Source: Phycomyces nitens | Taxonomy: Eukaryota; Mucoromycota; Mucoromycetes; Mucorales; Phycomycetaceae | Direction of reading: 5' to 3' | NCBI GenBank assembly: GCA_022702545.1 | Contig: JAHRBC010000001.1 | Location: 5,270,001-5,334,000, forward strand | DNA: 64,000 bases | Shown: one piece after another, positions 59,916 through 64,000 of the stretch | How positions within the stretch are numbered: the stretch's first letter is position 1 | Layout: each line of letters begins with the position of its first letter | Notes under the pieces: model-generated | What the model saw: only the letters and a program-made list of their open reading frames with translations | Told to the model about the DNA's origin: nothing | Database searches by the model: none | Made by a program: the position numbers and the translations under genes

Positions 59916-62170
59916 GTTTTAAAAAAGAAATAAGAGTAGGATGTGTGAAAACTACGGTCTGATGTCTTCTCTTTAAATACACTTTCCTATACGCGGTCTG
60001 TTTTTTTATTCTATACTATAGTTGTGAGCCTTTTTCTGGAATATACTGCATAGCCTATGCATGTAATTAAAACGGAAATGCTATAGTTTAAAAATAACAT
60101 GGACCCATCTGTCGAGGCCTCCTTTATTATTTTCGAATTAAATTGGCAGCATTAAATAAAAGGAAGTTACAGCCAATGTCTCATGTAAATAATAAACTGG
60201 AGAAATATAGGGAATAGAATAATTAAAAAGTATACGATTTTTTTTATATGTACGGTTTACAACTTCTAGTAGGGAGTTTAGGCTAGGTTTATCCATATTA
60301 ATCCCAACCAGCGTATAATGACTAGGAATTTAACCTCTTTGCATACAACACATAGAATTAGGCTCAATTAATCTACCATCATACATATGTATAATATATT
60401 CATCCGGGGATTTCCCAGGGTTGATGTAAAGATAATAGATTCACTACAGTCCCTGATCTGCTTGGTTGAAATAGTATATCCTTATATATAGTACAGTAGA
60501 TATATTTACTATTAATACGAAACATACTTGTAACGTTTCAAGGCAACTGAAACTATAAAAAGAATCGTATTTAAATAATAATATGGGCTTATGATTTCTA
60601 AACGACGTGTTCTTATATAAAACACGGTATTTGTTGAGTGGTTATAGATAGATGATTTGGTTTTGGTAGCAGTTACAGACTCTGGCATGTTTTAATCGAT
60701 GTTTTGTAAAAAAAAACTGATTTCTGGAATGAATGTTTGACAAGAGCAAGACATTGATCCACAATACACATTTTTCGACTCGAAAAGAAAATCTATCAAA
60801 TATATATTTGTCTTAAATAATCAAGAGTTTATTCGATATATAAAATAAATGGAGAAACCAGGATATTGGTGGACTTTTGAGGATCAGAACGGTGCCAAGT
60901 TATCAGTTTATTGTTAAAGAATACTACGACTGACCTTTTCTCTCTCTCATAAAGTCAGTTTTATGATTAATGGTATTTTTAAAACGTAAAGATTTACATT
61001 GTAAAAAATATTATGTAATTCAATTCTTCATACGAAATCCATAGTAAAACTAGTCTCATTTATCAACACTAAATAGATCTATGTAATAAGAATACTATTC
61101 TTGTTGATATCTACAGTAGCCACCTGCTGATTGATAAAAATAACTCTACTTATATTATAGTTAATTGTAAAGCACATTTGCAATTAAAATATATAATAAT
61201 GATTGATTTAATTGTTGGTCCCTTTGGGAAAGACTCCCCAGGCGATCTATCTGTGATTTCTAAAAACGATTTCAAGTAGATATTTCAGTGCAGCACAACG
61301 TTTTGATTATCCATGATATCATTTTATATTTACCATCTTGGCCATCACTCTAAATAAAAGTTTATCAGCAAAACCTAGTAAGCTGTATTATTAAGGATCC
61401 AAAGCTTTGGTTTCCTTGTATTATCTATTTTGTCCAGATTATGTGTAATGCTCATAAGATAAATTGGCTTCCCAATTCCAAGGACGCCATAATGAATAAA
61501 ACTGTAAGGTTCTTTGAATCTGGCAATGGCTTTTATTATTATCAAGAAACAATTTGGGCAAAATTCATGGTACTCCAAAAAACAAAAGATGGATTATAGC
61601 TGCTCATAATAGATTATTTTGTCAAAGCAATAAAAACCCCTACCAAAGACATTGTAGATTATACCAAAGGTATGAGCAGCTTTGGACATGTAATGGAGTG
61701 TAGAGTTTCTCAAAAAGTATGACTTGATACCGTGCTTGATGTTTCTGTTATACAACTCTCAGGCCTAATGATTACCCTAGGTTTACTCTACCTTTTACTC
61801 TTCTCTGTTCAGCTCTCCATTCTTTCAATGTATACACTGCTACAAAAAAGAGTTCTTTTTACTAATACTCAATACAATCATAAGACTTGTTCTCCTTTCC
61901 AAGCAAAAATATGGTATGCTTGATAAAAACTGTCATTGAACCCAATTAAGAGATATGAGTACTATTTGAATTAGTTAAACAATGTGTCTTATGAGGCACC
62001 CATGGATCGTTTGTATGAAGTATGGCTACCACATTGGCATATCTATAAAGTTATATACATTTTATAAAAAACTAGTTCATAAATATTAATGATAAAAAGT
62101 ACTTGCGTGATAATTGGCGCTTTATATGCCTCGAAAGTACCAAGAATATAGTAAAGATACCAAGATGTAG
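59916..62170. other. AT-rich intergenic DNA upstream of paralog 2
   Basis: 2.25 kb without a supportable gene. Part of it (61560-61720) has the patchy look of an old element, but no motif was identified. Confidence 0.55.
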
Positions 62171-62173
62171 TAG

Positions 62174-62286
62174 ACGGCTTTTTGGCGTTCTATGTGAAGG
62201 TTACGGAGTTAGAAAGCCAAAGGAAAGAGGGAAACCTGTAACAATTTAAACTCCGTGGATTTATAACAATTTTACTAGTAAAAAAT
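62174..62286 (+). repeat. Diverged dispersed repeat, copy B
   Basis: Reverse complement shares TTTTACTAGTAAAATT, TCTAACTCCGTAA and ATAGAACGCCAAAAAG, in order, with copy A at 27130-27262. It lies upstream of the second 4CL-like gene, in the same orientation relative to that gene as copy A has to the first, and about 430 bp before the Helitron-type remnant. Confidence 0.65.
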
Positions 62287-62689
62287 GTAAGCACTTGTCA
62301 GGAGCGGACTAGGATTGGCACTCAGTCCAAGCCCTATCCAATCATAAAGTATTGCCTTATTAAGAATGTTAATAAGTAACAACTAGCAGACTAAGCGATG
62401 ACAAAGAAGTAGCTAGTAACAGTTTACTTAGTAATAGCTACTCATCTCTTAGTCAGTAACAACTTATATCATATATCTCAAAACATACAAATATCCCAAA
62501 TATTCCAACAAATAAACATTATCTTTATCTTCATATTCATTCTATTTATCAACTCTTATTGTGTGACTTCTCGCACATTACACACTTAAATCACGTCACG
62601 CCTTTGATTCTTCTCTATAGCTTACAAAGCATATTGTACTTTCTCCTTACTCTTTTACTCTTATATTATATTAGTATAAAGCACAAAAT

Positions 62690-63390
62690 GCCTAGACTTA
62701 CTGTTCCCCCCTGAAGAAATGGCTGAAAGAAGATGGAGATACATGAGAGAATACCAGTGTAATCATTGGCAATCAATGCAAGTGGAAATATCAGAAACAG
62801 AAACAGAACAACGGAATTTAATGTCTCAAGCAGAGTACATGTGAGAGCATCAGCGTAATTGCCAGAAAACTTCAGAAATTGAAGTGATAGCAACAGTAGA
62901 ATCAGAGAATATTAAAACATCTTGGGCAGAATTTATGGGAGAATATCGACGCAGGTGCCAACAAATAACTGAAATAGAAGTAGTCGAGACAGTAGAAGCA
63001 GAGAATATTGGTAATTCTCGGGCAGAATATATGCACGAGTATAGGAATAGTAGACAAAGTAGAGCTGCTGCAGAGAATGAGCGAGTAGTAAGAAAGTGTA
63101 GACTGAATAACATTGGCACAAATAATTGAAGTAGCATACAAAGAAATTATGAATCAACAATCAGAGAGTGTCCTACATATGTATGCGGATGTTGTGGAGG
63201 TCTTTTCTTTCAAAAAGATATATCGTCAGTAAAAAGAATCGCTCTTACGGGTATTTGGGACTGTTCAGAAGATATTTTTTTAGAAAACCTTTTGGGCAAT
63301 TGACAATCATAAGATACCAAGCACTTTCGTTAATGAAGAAATTATAGACAAGATTCCACTATGTTCTACCTGTTTTTTTTTCATAGAAAG
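62690..63390 (+). pseudogene. Degraded Helitron-type replicase/helicase N-terminal region
   Basis: One frame from about 62714 contains three repeated blocks of the form AEYMxEYR (RWRYMREYQ, AEFMGEYRR, AEYMHEYRN), each followed by Glu-rich sequence. After a stop comes STIRECPTYVCGCCGGLFF and, in another frame, EIIDKIPLCSTC. Repeated MREYR blocks followed by a cysteine-rich RECP-xx-VC segment resemble, from general knowledge, the N-terminus of Helitron helicase-like proteins in Mucoromycota. At least three stop codons make it non-functional. The Rep and helicase domains are not present in the window. Confidence 0.5.
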
Positions 63391-64000
63391 ATATCTTGCT
63401 TCTATTCTTCGAAATAACAGATAAACCATTAATAAACTAGGCACATTTTTTGGAAGATTGCAAAATAAAATAAATATCATTAATTCGTTGTAAACTTAAA
63501 CTTATTTTTTTACTAGTGGATAAACCTTGAACTAAAATTAATTATAGCCAATAAGATGCTTTTCCGATATGTGGTTACCATTTAACCACAAGATTATAAC
63601 ATGAGCTGTTGTCATGTTTCTTCAATATTTAAACAAAGAGATACGATTTATTAAAGATAGGAATATGAACCAAAATTACAATTACAATTAAGAAAGATAA
63701 ATGATTGTTGTTGGCAAATGAGAAAGAGTTGTGATAATGGGAGTAGTATATCGGTCGATTTTGTATTTAGGAAATTGATCACAACGATTCCAATTTGTCA
63801 AAAAAATGGGCGACAATGGAGTATATAAGGTAGACATAAAAAAAAGGAATACATTAGCCTTAAATAACACTTTATGTAGACAAGACATACCTTTGACTTT
63901 TGCCTAGCTACACCTCTGCAAATTGTGCAGGAACATCTGCAACGGATTTCATTTTAGAGGCTACGGATCTTTGAGAGAAAAAAGGTTAATATTAGAATTT
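63391..64000. other. Right-edge AT-rich DNA
   Basis: No gene supported. A possible terminal exon on the minus strand (63908-63968) may belong to a gene beyond the edge; see findings. Confidence 0.4.

Noticed and set aside
1..64000. CRISPR arrays, prophage or operon-like bacterial systems
   Set aside because: No spaced direct repeats and no bacterial genes; intron-rich fungal genes occupy the coding regions.

Overview
The window is nuclear DNA of a filamentous fungus. Nearly every gene is interrupted by short GT-AG introns of about 45-75 nt. The gene set is fungal: a chitin synthase fused to a myosin motor, a single-chain isopropylmalate isomerase, and fungal forms of BUD23, RUD3 and NI9m. 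Intergenic DNA is very AT-rich. Decayed LINE-type and probable Helitron remnants resemble elements I associate with Mucoromycota (Mucorales-like), so that is my best guess at the lineage. The genus cannot be decided from this sequence.

Layout. 1-31.6 kb is gene-dense: a neurofibromin/IRA-type RasGAP running off the left edge (-), a class V-type myosin-motor chitin synthase (-), BUD23 18S rRNA methyltransferase (-) divergent from mitochondrial ribosomal protein uS13m (+), a casein kinase 1 (-), a secreted multicopper oxidase (+), a RUD3-like GRAB-domain golgin (+), 3-isopropylmalate dehydratase (+), an AMP-forming acyl-CoA synthetase/4CL-like enzyme (+), and a METTL21/EFM6-like methyltransferase (-). 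31.6-45.6 kb is a gene-poor, AT-rich block. It holds a degraded non-LTR retrotransposon (about 39.4-42.5 kb), microsatellites, a 40-nt T tract, and at most one doubtful small ORF.

45.6-59.9 kb is gene-dense again: a SulP anion transporter (-), complex I subunit NDUFA1/NI9m (-) divergent from a Maf/HAM1-type nucleotide pyrophosphatase (+), a GLI/ZIC/PacC-like zinc-finger factor (+), an unrecognised 212-residue four-exon gene (+), a MAPEG/MGST3 enzyme (+), and a second 4CL-like enzyme (-) paralogous to the one at 27.8 kb. 59.9-64 kb is AT-rich and contains a decayed Helitron-type ORF and a repeat also found, in opposite orientation, near 27.1 kb.

The genes are mostly housekeeping and do not form an obvious cluster. 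Themes are cell wall and signalling (chitin synthase, RasGAP, CK1), ribosome biogenesis (BUD23/uS13m), mitochondrial function, leucine synthesis with a Gcn4-type promoter element, and two convergently oriented acyl-adenylate enzymes that share exon structure. I did not find a clearly new biological system. The best leads are the unrecognised 212-aa gene, the inverted paralog-plus-repeat arrangement at 27 and 60-62 kb, GC-AG introns (one supported by its paralog), and a near-perfect 51-bp palindrome.
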